Shown here: piece after piece, positions 26,436-35,968 of the stretch
Layout: the number at the start of each line of letters is the position of its first letter
Position numbering within the stretch: the stretch's first letter is position 1
NCBI GenBank assembly: GCA_964468125.1
Contig: CAYXVF010000015.1
Coordinates: 1-64,000, forward strand
Direction: 5' to 3'
DNA length: 64,000 bases
Source of the DNA: CAYXVF01 sp964468125
GTDB lineage: Bacteria > Myxococcota > XYA12-FULL-58-9 > CAYXVF01
Notes under the pieces: model-generated
The model's database searches: none
The model's input: only the letters and a program-made list of their open reading frames with translations
What the model was told of the DNA's origin: nothing
Program-made: the position numbers and the translations under genes

Positions 26436-27451
26436 TCGAGTTCGGCGCACGTTGGGTGTTCTGGGTCGCCGGCCCGCTCTACCTGCTCTGGGTGTCGACG
26501 TGGTTGGTCGTGCAGCTGCGTGGTCGACGCGAGGCGGTCATCCGATTCTCGTCCCTGGAAGAGCTCGAAATTCCGTCTTCCCATGCGTTCACGTTCCTTC
26601 GGCTCCTAACTCGCGCTCTGCGCGTGGCGACCCTGGGCCTGCTCATCGTGGCTCTTGCTCGGCCGCAGATCGCCACGGACGAGTCTCCGATCTATTCCGA
26701 AGGGATCGACATCATGCTCGCCATCGACACCTCGGGCAGCATGAACGCGGTGGACCTCGATGCTGATCGCCCCATCCGTGAGCGCCGCTCGCGCCTCGAG
26801 GTCGTCAAGGACGTCGTAGAGGCTTTCGTTACCCGCCGCCCCGCCGATCAAATCGGAATGGTCGTATTTGGCTCCTGGGCCTACACTCAATGTCCGCTCA
26901 CTCTCGACCATTCGATCCTTGGACGCTTCATCGAAGAGCTTCGCATTGGAGTTGCCGGGCGCTCGACTGCCATTGGTGACGCGATAGGAATAGCCGTCAA
27001 GCGGCTCCGTGACAGCACTGCCGAGTCGCGGGTACTCATCCTACTCACGGACGGCGAGAACAATTCGGGCAAGCTCGATCCACAAAAGGCGGCGGAAATC
27101 GCCAAGACCTTCGGGATTCGCATCTACACGATCGGTGCGGGCACTCGCGGAGAAGCGCCGGTCATCGACAACGGACTCCTGGGACCGAGAGTGTCGATGG
27201 TCACGTCGAGCATCGACGATGAGGCACTGCAGCAGATCGCCGATACGACCGGCGGGTCATACTTCCGCGCAGAGGACGTGCGCGCGCTCGCCGAGGTCTA
27301 CGCGCAGATCGACGAGATGGAGAAGTCGACGATCGAGCGCGACGCGCTTCGCGAGTACGTAGACCTCTACCCCCGCTACTTGGGTGCCGCGTTGATTCTC
27401 GTCCTCCTCGAGCTGGCTATTCTCGCAACTCGCCTGAGGTCCATTCCATGA
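26432..27451 (+). CDS. batA: BatA, vWA-domain aerotolerance protein
   Basis: A 339-residue membrane protein; its ATG overlaps the upstream TGA (ATGA). N-terminal membrane segments (about 8-28 and 50-70), a periplasmic vWA domain with a complete MIDAS (DTSGSMNA; TDGENN with Asp), and a C-terminal membrane helix (YLGAALILVLLELAILA) match BatA. It belongs to a MoxR-linked envelope complex implicated in oxidative and envelope stress tolerance. Confidence 0.92.
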   Translation: MIEFGARWVFWVAGPLYLLWVSTWLVVQLRGRREAVIRFSSLEELEIPSSHAFTFLRLLTRALRVATLGLLIVALARPQIATDESPIYSEGIDIMLAIDTSGSMNAVDLDADRPIRERRSRLEVVKDVVEAFVTRRPADQIGMVVFGSWAYTQCPLTLDHSILGRFIEELRIGVAGRSTAIGDAIGIAVKRLRDSTAESRVLILLTDGENNSGKLDPQKAAEIAKTFGIRIYTIGAGTRGEAPVIDNGLLGPRVSMVTSSIDDEALQQIADTTGGSYFRAEDVRALAEVYAQIDEMEKSTIERDALREYVDLYPRYLGAALILVLLELAILATRLRSIP

Positions 27452-28503
27452 GGAGCACGTTCGGGTTCGTCACCTCGGGCCTCCTTCTGAGCGCTTGCGA
27501 CCTGTCAGTGGCAAGACCGGATCGCTTGTTCCTCTTGCTCCTCATCCCCGCCCTCGTGGCCGCCGCCTACGCGGTGCAAAGACGCCGAGCAGTCCTTCTC
27601 GAGCGCTTTGCCGGATCGGCCGCGTCGCGTCTGGTGACCCACCTCGCGCCGTGGCGACGAACGAGCCGTCTCGTCCTCCTGTCGATCGCGCTCGGCGCTA
27701 TCGTGCTTGCGCTCTCGGGTCTGCGCATCGGCTATCGCTGGGAGAACGTGTACCGTCGCGGCGTCGACATCATGATTGTCCTCGACGTCTCGCGCAGCAT
27801 GGATGCGAAAGACGCCGACGGCTCCGGCAACCTGAGCCGCCTGGTGCGTGCGAAACGGGAGATCATCGACCTGCTCGGAAAGCTGCAGGGGGACCGTGTG
27901 GGTATCGTCGTCTTTGCGGGGACGGCGGTGATCCGCTGCCCGCTCACGAGCGACTACCGAACGGTGGAGCTGCTCCTCGAGGGGGTCAGCAGCGACCTCG
28001 TAGCGGTGCAAGGGACCAACATCGGCGAGTCGATCGACCTCGCTCTCGAAGGCTTCAAGCGAGGACCGGGGAAATCGCAGGCGATCCTGCTCATCACCGA
28101 CGGCGAGGATCACCTCGGCGACGTCGCAGGGGCAGCGAGTCGAGCCTCGGCGCAAGGCGTCCGGATCTTTGCGATCGGCGTTGGAAAACCGGAGGGGGCT
28201 CCGGTCCCCGGCGTCGGCGGCGGGTTTCATACGGATCGCGCGGGGGAGGTCGTGGTCAGTCGCCTCGACGAATCCGCCCTCGAGGCCCTCGCCCTCGACA
28301 CCGGCGGCCGATACGTGCGTTCGGTCACTGGTGACGTTGATCTCGAGCAAATCTATCTCGAAGGTATTCGGAGAACCGTAAAGTCGCGCGACTTCGACTC
28401 GAAACGGGACAAACGATGGTACGATCGATTCCAATGGTTGGTGGTGCTCGCCTTGGTCGCACTCGCCCTCGAGCCCCTCATCGGCGATGGGGTGCGCGAA
28501 TGA
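27448..28503 (+). CDS. batB: BatB, vWA-domain aerotolerance protein
   Basis: A 351-residue paralogue of BatA with the same topology. The MIDAS reads DVSRSMDA with TDGEDH, so the DxSxS ligands are retained. N-terminal helices surround LFLLLLIPALVAAAYAV and LVLLSIALGAIVLALSG; a C-terminal helix is WLVVLALVALALEPL. Its ATG overlaps the batA stop, and batC's ATG overlaps its own stop. Confidence 0.92.
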   Translation: MRSTFGFVTSGLLLSACDLSVARPDRLFLLLLIPALVAAAYAVQRRRAVLLERFAGSAASRLVTHLAPWRRTSRLVLLSIALGAIVLALSGLRIGYRWENVYRRGVDIMIVLDVSRSMDAKDADGSGNLSRLVRAKREIIDLLGKLQGDRVGIVVFAGTAVIRCPLTSDYRTVELLLEGVSSDLVAVQGTNIGESIDLALEGFKRGPGKSQAILLITDGEDHLGDVAGAASRASAQGVRIFAIGVGKPEGAPVPGVGGGFHTDRAGEVVVSRLDESALEALALDTGGRYVRSVTGDVDLEQIYLEGIRRTVKSRDFDSKRDKRWYDRFQWLVVLALVALALEPLIGDGVRE

Positions 28504-29417
28504 AGAAGCTCCTGTGCCTGCTGCTGCTCGCCCTTCCCGGCACGGCCAACGCGGCGGATCCCTACGCGGCTTTTGAACGGGGCGATTACGCCACCGCCCT
28601 CCAGGGCTTCCAAGCGCTCCAGACACAGAATCCGTCCGACCTCGACGTCCTGGACCACATCGCAAGCTCCCACTACCGGATGGGGAACTTCGAGGCGGCG
28701 CGACGGGCGTACTCGCAGTTTCTCGACCGGGCGCCGCAGGAGCTACGCGCGAAGGTGCTCTACAACCTGGCGAATTCGGAGGCTCGAAACGGCCAATTCG
28801 AGCGCGCTCTGCAGCACTATCGAGAGGTACTCGAACGGGAGCCAACAAACGAAGACGCGCAACACAACATGCGAGTAGTGCAGCAGCTGATGCAGACTCC
28901 GCCACCCCAGCCGGAATCCGGCGACGGGCAGCGGGAGGAACAACAGCGCGGCGAATCCTCGAAGGGCCAACGCGGACAGTCAAAGGCGCAGGACAGCGAC
29001 GCACGCCAGGGTGACCCCGAGGATGAGCGTGAGGTAAACGCCGGCAGAGCTCGTCCCCGAGACCGCGACGGAGACGGAATTCCGAATCGGGTCGAGCGTC
29101 GTTCCGAGTACGGGTCCGATCCAAGAAACCCAGATAGCGACGGCGATGGGATCCCCGACGGCGAAGAAGACAAGAACCGCAACGGCAAAGTCGATCGGGG
29201 CGAAACCGACCCCACCAAAGCAGACAGCGATGGCGACGGGATCCCCGACGGTAGCGACGCTCGTCCCACGGACCCGAGCCAGCAGCTTCCTGAACGCTCC
29301 CCGAGCGACGGCCTGTCGCCGGAGGAGGCCGATCGTTATCTTCGAGCCTTGGAGGAGCGCCCGCCGGTTCCCCCTCTCCGCCGTCGTAGTGGCGTCATGC
29401 AGGAGAAGGATTGGTGA
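28500..29417 (+). CDS. batC: BatC-like TPR protein with thrombospondin type 3 calcium repeats
   Basis: A 305-residue protein from ATG 28500 (ATGA overlap with batB). A signal peptide (1-20, ending TANAA) is followed by about three TPRs (25-135) as in BatC. A polar Gln/Glu/Gly-rich linker leads to DxDxDG repeats (RDRDGDGIPNRVE, PDSDGDGIPDGEE, ADSDGDGIPDGSD), typical of calcium-binding thrombospondin type 3 modules. The calcium-repeat tail is not part of textbook BatC. Periplasmic. Confidence 0.85.
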   Translation: MKKLLCLLLLALPGTANAADPYAAFERGDYATALQGFQALQTQNPSDLDVLDHIASSHYRMGNFEAARRAYSQFLDRAPQELRAKVLYNLANSEARNGQFERALQHYREVLEREPTNEDAQHNMRVVQQLMQTPPPQPESGDGQREEQQRGESSKGQRGQSKAQDSDARQGDPEDEREVNAGRARPRDRDGDGIPNRVERRSEYGSDPRNPDSDGDGIPDGEEDKNRNGKVDRGETDPTKADSDGDGIPDGSDARPTDPSQQLPERSPSDGLSPEEADRYLRALEERPPVPPLRRRSGVMQEKDW

Positions 29418-31066
29418 GCGTCCTCCTCGTGCAGGTGATCCTGACCCTTGCCAGTGGACCGGTCCACGCGGTGGTCGACCGATCACAGGCGAGCCTTGAA
29501 GATGAGATCATCCTGACGGTCCTGATCGATGATGTGCGCGCGAGAGAGCCCGAGCTTCCGCGCATTCCCGGCGCGCGCGTCGCACGTCGTGGCCATTTTC
29601 GCACCAGCCAGAGTATCAATGGCGTGCGTGTGGATACGGTCGCCTTTCGCTACGCCCTGTCGCCAAAACGCGTAGGAACGCTACGGATCCCGTCCATCCC
29701 CATTCCTGTCGGGACGCGACTCCACCGGACCGAGCCCATCAACGTAAAAATCGTAGGCGAGAGCAGTCCCGGCGGCCTTCGGCCATTCTTCGCGATCGCC
29801 GAAGTCAGCCAGGCGCGCCCCTATCGCTCACAGCAGGTGGTCTACACGCTTCAACTCTACGGCGAGCTTTTGAACATTTCCTGTAACAAGGTCGAATGGC
29901 CAGACTTCGATCAGTTCATCGTCGAAGACATCGGACAGGAACGTCGCTTCGAGACCGTACGTGGCGGCCGTCGTTTTCGCGTTCTCGAGTTGCGTAAAGC
30001 GCTCTATCCGCTCGAACCCGGTACCATCACCATCCCAGCAGCGAGGCTCACCTGCACGGTAACCTATCCTTCGACCCGCAACGTCTTCCCTGGGGGGATC
30101 TTCGGCGATCAGCGCACGGAGACGAAGATTCTCGAGACGGAGCCGATCACCCTGGAGGTCCGCGCGTTGCCGACGCCGCCGGACGACTTCAGCAACATCG
30201 TCGGGCGGGTTCAGATCAACAGCAACATGAGCGAACGAAGACTGATGGCCGGCAGCTCAGCCACTCAGACCCTATACGTGCAAAGCGATGGCAACCTCCG
30301 CGGCTTCGTTCCACCGCGTCCGAGCCTGGACGGGGTGAAGATCTACGACGACCAAGCGGAGGTTCGTTTGAGTGACCGGGGCAATCGACTCGAGTCGCTC
30401 ATGCAGATGAACCGCGCCTTTGTTCCGGTGCGCGAGGGCGCGCTCGCGATTCCGGAGATCCGCTTCAGCTATTTCAACCCGGAGTCAGGCCGCTACGAAC
30501 GCGCGAGCGCTCCGGGCTTTACACTCCAAGTCACCCCCAACCCGGACGCGGAGTCCCTTCGCTTGGTCGACGGCACCGGACGAGAGGAGAAGCAAGACGT
30601 CGTGGTGGCGGACGCGACTTTGATGCCTTACGCCGCTGCACCGACGCTAGGAGTGCGTGCGCCGCCGAGCTGGGTCGTCCTGCTCGCCGTACTCCTGCCG
30701 CCGCTCGCCTTGCTCGCTTCGTTCGTTCGCACGCGCCAGCGCCGTGACGGAAATCGCGCGCCGATTCGACGCATTCTTGCGCCGCTCCGTGAAGAGTCCG
30801 CTCAAAGTGCCGAGACCGTGGAACGGGTGGTACGCGAGGTCTTGAGCCGCGGTGGCGAGCGTTTCCGCGCCCTCACCGCCGCCGAGATCGAGACGCGCTT
30901 GACCGAGTGCGGCGTGGCGCCGGCGGACGGTGCAGCGATGGCGAGCTGGCTACGATGGGCCGAAGCCTCGCGCTTTGGCGGTACCACGAACGCCCCGCCC
31001 TCGGGTCCCGAGGATCTCGCCGAGCTGTTGAGTCGACTCGACCGGAAACTCAAGGCGGACACCTGA
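29414..31066 (+). CDS. batD: BatD, oxygen-tolerance protein
   Basis: A 550-residue protein. GTG at 29414 overlaps the batC TGA, with AGGAG 8 bases upstream. It has a signal peptide and repeated Ig-like beta domains with BatD hallmarks (VDRSQASLEDEIILTV, LYGELLNISCNKVEWPDF, VREGALAIPEIRFSYF). A membrane helix (about 415-435, WVVLLAVLLPPLALLASFV) precedes a cytoplasmic helical tail. It is the canonical large periplasmic partner of the BatA/BatB complex. Confidence 0.92.
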   Translation: MSVLLVQVILTLASGPVHAVVDRSQASLEDEIILTVLIDDVRAREPELPRIPGARVARRGHFRTSQSINGVRVDTVAFRYALSPKRVGTLRIPSIPIPVGTRLHRTEPINVKIVGESSPGGLRPFFAIAEVSQARPYRSQQVVYTLQLYGELLNISCNKVEWPDFDQFIVEDIGQERRFETVRGGRRFRVLELRKALYPLEPGTITIPAARLTCTVTYPSTRNVFPGGIFGDQRTETKILETEPITLEVRALPTPPDDFSNIVGRVQINSNMSERRLMAGSSATQTLYVQSDGNLRGFVPPRPSLDGVKIYDDQAEVRLSDRGNRLESLMQMNRAFVPVREGALAIPEIRFSYFNPESGRYERASAPGFTLQVTPNPDAESLRLVDGTGREEKQDVVVADATLMPYAAAPTLGVRAPPSWVVLLAVLLPPLALLASFVRTRQRRDGNRAPIRRILAPLREESAQSAETVERVVREVLSRGGERFRALTAAEIETRLTECGVAPADGAAMASWLRWAEASRFGGTTNAPPSGPEDLAELLSRLDRKLKADT

Positions 31067-31785
31067 TGGTTGCGCTCCTGATGGTGCTCGCGTTGGTCGG
31101 TGCTGACTCGACGACGCTTCTGCGCGAGGCGAACACCGCCGCGGAGCAAGGTCAACTCGAGAAGGCGATCGCGCGCTATCGCGCGCTTCTGGCCGAGGAC
31201 CCGGACGCCACCGGAGCGTGGCTGAATCTCGGAAATACCGCCTATCGCGCTGGAGAGCTCGCCCGTGCGATCGCTGCGTTCCGGATCGCCGAAGCGAAAG
31301 CCCCGCGCGATTTGCGCGTGGCGAACAGCCTCGCCCACGCACGCCGCGACGTGAAAGACCGCGTCGAGCCTCCCGCTCCTCCCGCGATCCTTCGCGGCCT
31401 CTTCTTTTGGCATTACGGCTTCAGCGTCGCGGAGCTCGGCTGGATTCTGCTGCTCACGAGCCCGCTCTTCTGGGGCGCAGCGATCTATTTCCGAAGCCGC
31501 GGGCACCTCTCTCCCTGGTTCGTCGGCATCGGGGGGGCGGTGCTGGTCGCCCTCGTTGCATCCTTCTCGATTCGACTCTGGAGTCCGTGGCGGGTGGCGG
31601 TCGTCAGCCGCGACGGAGCTTCGGTGCGCACCAGCACCGACCGACGCTCGGACGTTCGCTTCGAGCTCAACGAGGGGTCAGAGCTCCGTTGGCGCGAGCG
31701 TGCCGCCGAGTGGGTCCGCGTTTCGCTGCCCAACGGGCAGCAGGGCTGGGTGCACGAGGACGACATCATTCTTCTGAAGCTCTGA
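31066..31785 (+). CDS. batE: BatE-like TPR/SH3 membrane protein
   Basis: A 239-residue protein. ATG 31066 overlaps the batD TGA by one base. A short signal is followed by TPRs (IARYRALLAEDPDATGAWLNLG and on), two membrane helices (about 110-130 and 145-165) and a C-terminal bacterial SH3 domain (VAVVSRDGASVRTS, GQQGWVHEDDIILL). This matches BatE. Its last 108 bases are also read on the other strand as the end of mrfB. Confidence 0.85.
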   Translation: MVALLMVLALVGADSTTLLREANTAAEQGQLEKAIARYRALLAEDPDATGAWLNLGNTAYRAGELARAIAAFRIAEAKAPRDLRVANSLAHARRDVKDRVEPPAPPAILRGLFFWHYGFSVAELGWILLLTSPLFWGAAIYFRSRGHLSPWFVGIGGAVLVALVASFSIRLWSPWRVAVVSRDGASVRTSTDRRSDVRFELNEGSELRWRERAAEWVRVSLPNGQQGWVHEDDIILLKL

Positions 31786-33261
31786 ATCGCGACCGAGCTT
31801 GCGGCGAATTCGGGCGATTCGAATCCCGTGGGCCTCGGGTTCTTCCGCCTCCACCGCCCGCCCGGCGTAGCGAAGCGCCTCCTCGAACGAGCGCAGCTTG
31901 TGCTCGAGGAGCTTTGCGAGCTCGAGGGCGATCGCCGCATCGCTCGGGCGATCGCCGGAATGCGACAGAGCCTGCAGCAGATGCGCCTTCGCGTCGCGGT
32001 AGCGTTGCTCTTTCTTCGCCACGGTGGCGGCGAGATGATGCGCTTCTCGAGCCGTTTCACCCGTGGCGCGCGTTGCGCGGTCGGCCAAGAGCTTAGCGGA
32101 GCTGAGGTCACGCGCTCGGAGCGCCGTGCGCGCGAGTCCGAGCTGGTCCGACGCGCACTCCACTGTCGGATCGCAACGGTAGCGAAGTGCGAGGTCGCCC
32201 AGGAGCGCCGCGAGCGACACCAGATCATGAGCGTTGTGCTCGATTACCGGATTCAGCACCGCACCAGGAGCCCCCGCGAGAAATTGCGCGTACGTCTCCG
32301 GGATCCGGCCGCCGCCGATGTCGTCCACCCGCCCCAAGCCGAGCACGGACTCTTCGACCGCCGTGAGGCTCACTTCCGCGAGCCGCGCCTTGAACACCCG
32401 GCGGGCACAATGGAGCAGATCGAGATGGGGTGGAAGCTTTGGCGGATCCGAGCGGTTCATGATGTAGCGGGTGCGCAGGAGCGGCCAGTCGAAGCTCTTC
32501 CCGTTGTAGCTGACAACGCAGCTCGCCCACTCGATCCGCTCGCGAAGGCGCGCGAGAATAGGCCCCTCTTCACCCGGTTGACGCAGCACCAGCTGCTCGA
32601 CCACCATCTCGCGCTCTTCAAACCAGGCGAGCCCCAGGAGAAACGGCAGTGTTCCGGTGCCACCGGCGAGCCCGGTAGTCTCCGTGTCAAAATAGAGCGC
32701 GCGCGTGAGGTCGACCTCTTCGAGGGTAGGATCGAGGGCGATCCGGGCGAAGTCTCGGGAGGAAGCGCTCAGAGCGAGGGCGATCGGCGTATTGCCCTGC
32801 ACATGAGAGGGGCGCAGCCGCTTGCGCACCCGGTGCATGCGTCCGAGGGGCGTCTCGACCGTTTCGCCGAGCAGTGCGCTCGCGAGCTCGCTTCCGTCCA
32901 CCTCTACGTGCGTCGGGGCTGAGAAGATGTTCGTGGCCGAATACGTCGCATCCTGGGGCCCGTCCTCGTACTCGGGCTCCGGCGAATACACGCGCTGGCT
33001 CGCGCGATGACGACGCTGCATCGCTTCGAGCCGCTGGCGGATCGCGTCCACGCGCTCCCGCAGCTCACGGCGCAGCTCGTTGTCTTCCTCGGGCTCCACC
33101 TCCTCGGGCTCCGTCGCCTCGAAACCGCCGCCTTGCACCTCCCGCTCGACCGACGAGCGCTCCTCCCGTTCAGCTGTTGCCGATGCGCCCGGCGCACGCG
33201 CTGTCGAAACCGACCCCGGCCCCGCGCTCTTCAGGCGTGCGAGCTTTGCGCGGAGACTCAC
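31678..33261 (-). CDS. mrfB: MrfB-like (YprB) DEDD exonuclease with TPR tail
   Basis: A 527-residue homologue of Bacillus MrfB. The N-terminal 100 residues are disordered. The RNase H-like core carries the DEDD set: YFDTETTGL (Asp, Glu), YNGKSFDWPLL (Asp) and HNAHDLVSL (Asp). C-terminal helical repeats (LAATVAKKEQRYRDAKAHL, YAGRAVEAEEPEA) resemble the TPR domain of MrfB. In B. subtilis MrfA and MrfB repair mitomycin C damage independently of UvrABC. Its ATG overlaps the mrfA stop. The last ~36 residues are antisense to the batE SH3 domain and may be read-through sequence. Confidence 0.88.
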   Translation of the reverse strand: MSLRAKLARLKSAGPGSVSTARAPGASATAEREERSSVEREVQGGGFEATEPEEVEPEEDNELRRELRERVDAIRQRLEAMQRRHRASQRVYSPEPEYEDGPQDATYSATNIFSAPTHVEVDGSELASALLGETVETPLGRMHRVRKRLRPSHVQGNTPIALALSASSRDFARIALDPTLEEVDLTRALYFDTETTGLAGGTGTLPFLLGLAWFEEREMVVEQLVLRQPGEEGPILARLRERIEWASCVVSYNGKSFDWPLLRTRYIMNRSDPPKLPPHLDLLHCARRVFKARLAEVSLTAVEESVLGLGRVDDIGGGRIPETYAQFLAGAPGAVLNPVIEHNAHDLVSLAALLGDLALRYRCDPTVECASDQLGLARTALRARDLSSAKLLADRATRATGETAREAHHLAATVAKKEQRYRDAKAHLLQALSHSGDRPSDAAIALELAKLLEHKLRSFEEALRYAGRAVEAEEPEAHGIRIARIRRKLGRDSELQKNDVVLVHPALLPVGQRNADPLGGTLAPTEL

Positions 33262-35855
33262 GCGTCGAACCCTTCGCCGCCACCGACGGTGATATCGACC
33301 GTGGGCAAGAGCGGCGCGCGTTCGAGAATCTGCAGCGCGAGCCTCTTACTGGACGGCTCCTCTACGCCTCCCACCACTGGCCCGACGCAAGCGGGGCAAC
33401 CGTGCTCGCAGTCGCACGCAGCGATCACTTCCATTGCGCGGCGCCACAGCTCGATGCGGTCCTCGAAGAGCCGCGGCGCGAGACCCACGCCCCCGGGAGT
33501 CTGGTCGTAGAGAAAGAGGGTTGGCTCAAAATCCGGTCCCGAGCCCTCGCCCCCGTCGCGATCCCCCACGTGGCGTCCGATGTCGCGAGGATCGGTCATC
33601 AGCCCAACGGCCGCCACCGTGTGCATCGCGTTGGCAATGCCCCGCAGCGCATCCATGACCACCGGCCGTGGCGCTCCCATCGACTCGACGAGCTCCCGAG
33701 AAAACACGTACCACAGTGACGTCGTGTGCTTCTGAATCTCCGGCAGGCGAACGTCTCCGTAGCCGACGTTTTCGTGGGTGTGGAATTTGATCTTCTTGTA
33801 GCCCACCACTTTGCTGACGACACTCACTTCCCCCATTGAAATAGTCACGGGCTCGATCTCGCGTGTCTCAGCGCCATGAACGGGCAGCTCGGCCATGTCG
33901 TCTTCGCTCGTGACACGGATACGCGTGTGCGTCATCGCGTCGGTGTAGTAGTCCGGTTTGACCTTCCGCACGTAGGCCTTGTGATTGTCGTAGTCGAGAC
34001 GCTCCACCTGGTATTGGCTTCCGGCATGTTGATAGATCGCCTGCTCGTGCAACATCGTGTGCACCGAGCGCCAGTCCATTTCCGCGATCGTCCGGTCATC
34101 GGCGAGATCGATGATCACGAAGTTGTCCCAGCTCACGCTCCGCAGAGAGACGTGATTTGCCGGATAGGCGTCGGTGGCCCAGTGATAGACCGTCTTTCCA
34201 GAGGGCCCCGGGGCCGCGTGCAACACGCGGTGGCCCGCCAGGAACTGCAGGCCCTCCTCGGCCGCTTCCGCCGGAAGATCGCCGAAGGCTTCGCCGGACT
34301 CGAAAGGCAGCTCAAAAGACGCGCACTTGAGATGCTGCACGAGAATCTCGACGTTGTCCGGATCAATCCGGGCGTATTCCGCCGGCGCTCCGATCAACGC
34401 ATCCGGATGCCGGGCAAAGAACTGATCGAGCGGTGCGCTCGAGGGCACGAGCAGCGCCAAGCTCTCGCCGCCCCGCCGACCCGCCCGACCAAAACGCTGC
34501 CACAGTCCGGCGATGGAGCCCGGGTAGCCCGCACACACGACCGCATCGAGACTCCCGATGTCGATCCCGAGCTCCAGGGCGTTCGTCGCGACCACGCAGC
34601 GGATCTCACCGGCACGCAGCTGCTGCTCGATGCGGCGTCGTTGCTCCGGCAGATAGCCGCCGCGATAGGCGTGCACCGCCATCGGATCGATCTGATCGCG
34701 ACTGAGCCGATCCCGGAGATACTTGAGCATCACCTCCACGCCGTTTCGACTTTGGCCGAACACGAGGGTTGAAACACCAGCGCGCACGAGCTCGTGGGCG
34801 AAACGCACCGTGGTCTTCAGCATGCTCTGGCGAATGCCGAGCTCCGCGTTGACCACCGGCGGGTTGTAGACGACCAAGCGCTTGCCCCCGCTCGGCGCCC
34901 CGCTCTCAGCAACGAGGGCCACCTCGCGACCAAGGAGGCGCGAGGCGTGCTCCTGCGGATTGCCGATGGTTGCGGAGGCAAAAACGAAGGTGGGATTCGC
35001 TCCGTGAAAGGCGGCAATGCGACGAAGGCGACGCAAGACGTTCGCGAGATGGGAGCCGAAGACGCCGCGATAGGTGTGCACTTCGTCGATCACCACGACC
35101 TCGAGGTTCGCAAACAGGCGAGCCCAGGTCGCGTGGTGCGGCAGAATCCCCGTGTGCAGCATGTCCGGATTGGTCAGAAGCACGCCGCTGCGCTCTCGGG
35201 CCGCGCGTCTCGCGTCTCCCGGCGTGTCGCCGTCATAGGTGATGGCCCCCTGATCGAGCGAGGCGTCGCTCATCAACGCTCGCAAGGCGACCTCTTGATC
35301 ACGCGACAACGCCTTGGTGGGAAACAGATAGAGCGCGCGTGCGTCTCGGGCCCGGGAAAAGCGCTCGAGGACCGGCAGGTTGTAGCACAGGCTCTTGCCC
35401 GATGCGGTGGGCGTGGCCACGACCGTGTCCTGCCCCGCCTGCACGCGATCGAACGTTTCGGCCTGATGGGAAAAGAGCTCCTCGATGCCTCGCCGCGCGA
35501 GCGCCTCGCGTACGCCAGGAGACAAGGTTCGGGGCAGCGGCACACAGCGCGCCTCCCGAGGTGGCACGCGATGCTCGAGGACCACATTGCGCTGCACCCG
35601 GGCGCTCGAGGCCCACTGTCGAACGACCTCGTCGAGTCCCCGGGGACCGTCCCAGGGGACCGGCTGGCGCGAAGCGAAAGGCCGAGCGGCCGAGCCCGAG
35701 GGGATGAGCTCGAACGAAGCCTCTCGCACAGCCGGCTGCCCGGCCGACGAAGGCGTCGGCACGCTCGACGAGGGTCCTCTCGCAACCTCTCCGGCGACTT
35801 TCGATTCTTCAACGAATACAGGCAACTGGAGGACTGCGGGAGGTGTTTCGGGCAT
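33258..35855 (-). CDS. mrfA: MrfA-like (YprA) DEAD/H helicase with DUF1998 zinc domain
   Basis: An 865-residue helicase; ATG 35855 is the likeliest start although no clear ribosome site precedes it. Motifs: TPTASGKS (148-155), FPTKALSRDQ, TNPDMLH, DEVH (257-260), SATIGNP, and motif VI in QRFGRAGRRG. The C-terminal DUF1998 region carries the four-cysteine cluster ACDCEHGCPAC, which in MrfA is required for repair. With the overlapping mrfB homologue this is a DNA interstrand-crosslink/adduct repair module. Confidence 0.92.
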   Translation of the reverse strand: MPETPPAVLQLPVFVEESKVAGEVARGPSSSVPTPSSAGQPAVREASFELIPSGSAARPFASRQPVPWDGPRGLDEVVRQWASSARVQRNVVLEHRVPPREARCVPLPRTLSPGVREALARRGIEELFSHQAETFDRVQAGQDTVVATPTASGKSLCYNLPVLERFSRARDARALYLFPTKALSRDQEVALRALMSDASLDQGAITYDGDTPGDARRAARERSGVLLTNPDMLHTGILPHHATWARLFANLEVVVIDEVHTYRGVFGSHLANVLRRLRRIAAFHGANPTFVFASATIGNPQEHASRLLGREVALVAESGAPSGGKRLVVYNPPVVNAELGIRQSMLKTTVRFAHELVRAGVSTLVFGQSRNGVEVMLKYLRDRLSRDQIDPMAVHAYRGGYLPEQRRRIEQQLRAGEIRCVVATNALELGIDIGSLDAVVCAGYPGSIAGLWQRFGRAGRRGGESLALLVPSSAPLDQFFARHPDALIGAPAEYARIDPDNVEILVQHLKCASFELPFESGEAFGDLPAEAAEEGLQFLAGHRVLHAAPGPSGKTVYHWATDAYPANHVSLRSVSWDNFVIIDLADDRTIAEMDWRSVHTMLHEQAIYQHAGSQYQVERLDYDNHKAYVRKVKPDYYTDAMTHTRIRVTSEDDMAELPVHGAETREIEPVTISMGEVSVVSKVVGYKKIKFHTHENVGYGDVRLPEIQKHTTSLWYVFSRELVESMGAPRPVVMDALRGIANAMHTVAAVGLMTDPRDIGRHVGDRDGGEGSGPDFEPTLFLYDQTPGGVGLAPRLFEDRIELWRRAMEVIAACDCEHGCPACVGPVVGGVEEPSSKRLALQILERAPLLPTVDITVGGGEGFDA

Positions 35856-35968
35856 GCAAAGCACTGTACAAACGCCCACCCCTGAACGCAAGTTTAGGCA
35901 CACGCAAACCGATCGTCGCGATGCGATCCCCGTGTTGACGCCCACGTCCCCAGGCACACCCTAAGCGC

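Noticed and set aside
34794..35885. 363-codon open frame antisense to mrfA
   Set aside because: Shadow of a strongly conserved helicase gene.
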